DNA of 5,807 bases from contig JAJBTS010000380.1 of NCBI GenBank assembly GCA_020860885.1, positions 1 through 5,807 on the forward strand, read 5' to 3'. A program made the position numbers and the translations under genes. A model generated the notes under the pieces. The model did not search any database. It was not told the DNA's origin and saw nothing but the letters and a program-made list of their open reading frames with translations. Positions 5,707 to 5,807 of this stretch are shown piece after piece (the stretch's first letter is position 1; each line of letters opens with the position of its first letter). Origin of the DNA: Bacteroidales bacterium. GTDB taxonomy: Bacteria; Bacteroidota; Bacteroidia; Bacteroidales; Azobacteroidaceae.

Positions 5707-5728
5707 TTATCTTTTTTCAAAAAGATAA
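5707..5728. promoter_or_regulatory. Operator-like AT palindrome
   Basis: TTATCTTTTT (5707-5716) and AAAAAGATAA (5719-5728) are perfectly complementary over 10 bp with a 2-base centre (TC). It lies between the two outward-facing -7-like boxes, about 20 bases upstream of the plus-strand one, a typical place for a regulator site. The loop is too tight for a stable RNA hairpin, which favours a DNA-level role, but chance in AT-rich DNA is possible. Confidence 0.4.
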
Positions 5729-5746
5729 GGTCTGGTTATATTTTCC

Positions 5747-5754
5747 TATCTTTA
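5747..5754 (+). promoter_or_regulatory. Possible -7 box for the gene at 5778
   Basis: TATCTTTA matches TAnnTTTG at all but the last base and lies 23 bases before the ATG at 5778, a normal distance. No clear TTTG is found at the -33 position. Confidence 0.35.
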
Positions 5755-5777
5755 TTGTCTGAATTAATTTTATAAAA

Positions 5778-5807
5778 ATGATCACAAAAGAACTTATAAA
5801 TCCTCAA
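5778..5807 (+). CDS. 5' end of a gene running off the window (possibly ADP-forming acetate--CoA ligase)
   Basis: The last 30 bases read ATG plus nine codons, MITKELINPQ, without a stop, and are preceded by a promoter-like box at a proper distance. The pattern M-I-x-K-x-L-I-x-P-Q resembles, from memory, the first residues of Bacteroidales ADP-forming acetate--CoA ligase (CoA-binding) proteins, which continue SIVVVGGS. Ten residues are too few to name the gene with confidence; that it is a true start is more secure than the product. Confidence 0.45.
   Translation, partial: MITKELINPQ

Larger units (their letters stand above)
5481..5777. other. Divergent intergenic region with promoter-like signals
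   Basis: About 300 bases separate the minus-strand YqaA-like gene from the plus-strand gene starting at 5778. Apart from the doubtful 22-codon frame at 5477-5545, I see no gene. It holds a -7-type box on each strand and one clear palindrome, listed separately. If the minus-strand box at 5680-5687 is used, the YqaA-like transcript has a leader of roughly 190 bases. Confidence 0.5.

Noticed and set aside
1..5807. tRNA, rRNA or riboswitch
   Set aside because: No cloverleaf, TTCRA-type T-loop set, ribosomal RNA segment or known aptamer core was noticed on either strand by eye; a covariance-model search would be decisive.

Overview
The window most likely comes from the phylum Bacteroidota, probably order Bacteroidales (Bacteroides/Parabacteroides-like). 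The evidence is moderately AT-rich DNA, promoter-like TAnnTTTG (-7) boxes instead of sigma70 boxes, mostly weak ribosome-binding sites, and intergenic palindromic repeats of the CCCCTAAA/GGGGACTT type that I recall from many genomes of this phylum. The genus cannot be fixed from the sequence alone.

Layout, left to right. 1-338 is non-coding and full of inverted repeats, including a GTAGAGACGCAA-type palindrome cluster at 123-219. 339-920 (+) is a nucleotidyltransferase-fold protein. 949-1076 is a ~130-bp MITE-like palindromic repeat. 1132-1662 (+) is a GNAT N-acetyltransferase. Converging on it, 1698-2077 (-) is a small four-helix membrane protein gene broken by an apparent one-base loss in a G5 run. 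2078-2268 is a divergent promoter region. 2269-3483 (+) is a cytoplasmic M28-type metallopeptidase. 3489-3639, between two converging genes, holds an 18-mer present four times, one copy inverted. 3686-4798 (-) is a membrane-anchored metallo-beta-lactamase-fold hydrolase related to NAPE-PLD/RomA. 4866-4996 is a second copy of the MITE-like repeat in opposite orientation. 5016-5480 (-) is a YqaA/DedA-type membrane protein. 5481-5777 is a divergent regulatory region. From 5778 (+) the first ten codons of another gene run off the edge.

The genes look like separate single-gene units with mixed orientations, intergenic repeats and their own promoters. No operon joins them and I see no evidence for a multi-gene defence, toxin-antitoxin, secretion or biosynthetic system. 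The most informative observations are the homopolymer frameshift in the small membrane protein gene, the inverted pair of MITE-like repeats about 3.9 kb apart, the four-copy 18-mer array with three alternative hairpin pairings, and possible operator palindromes next to two promoters.
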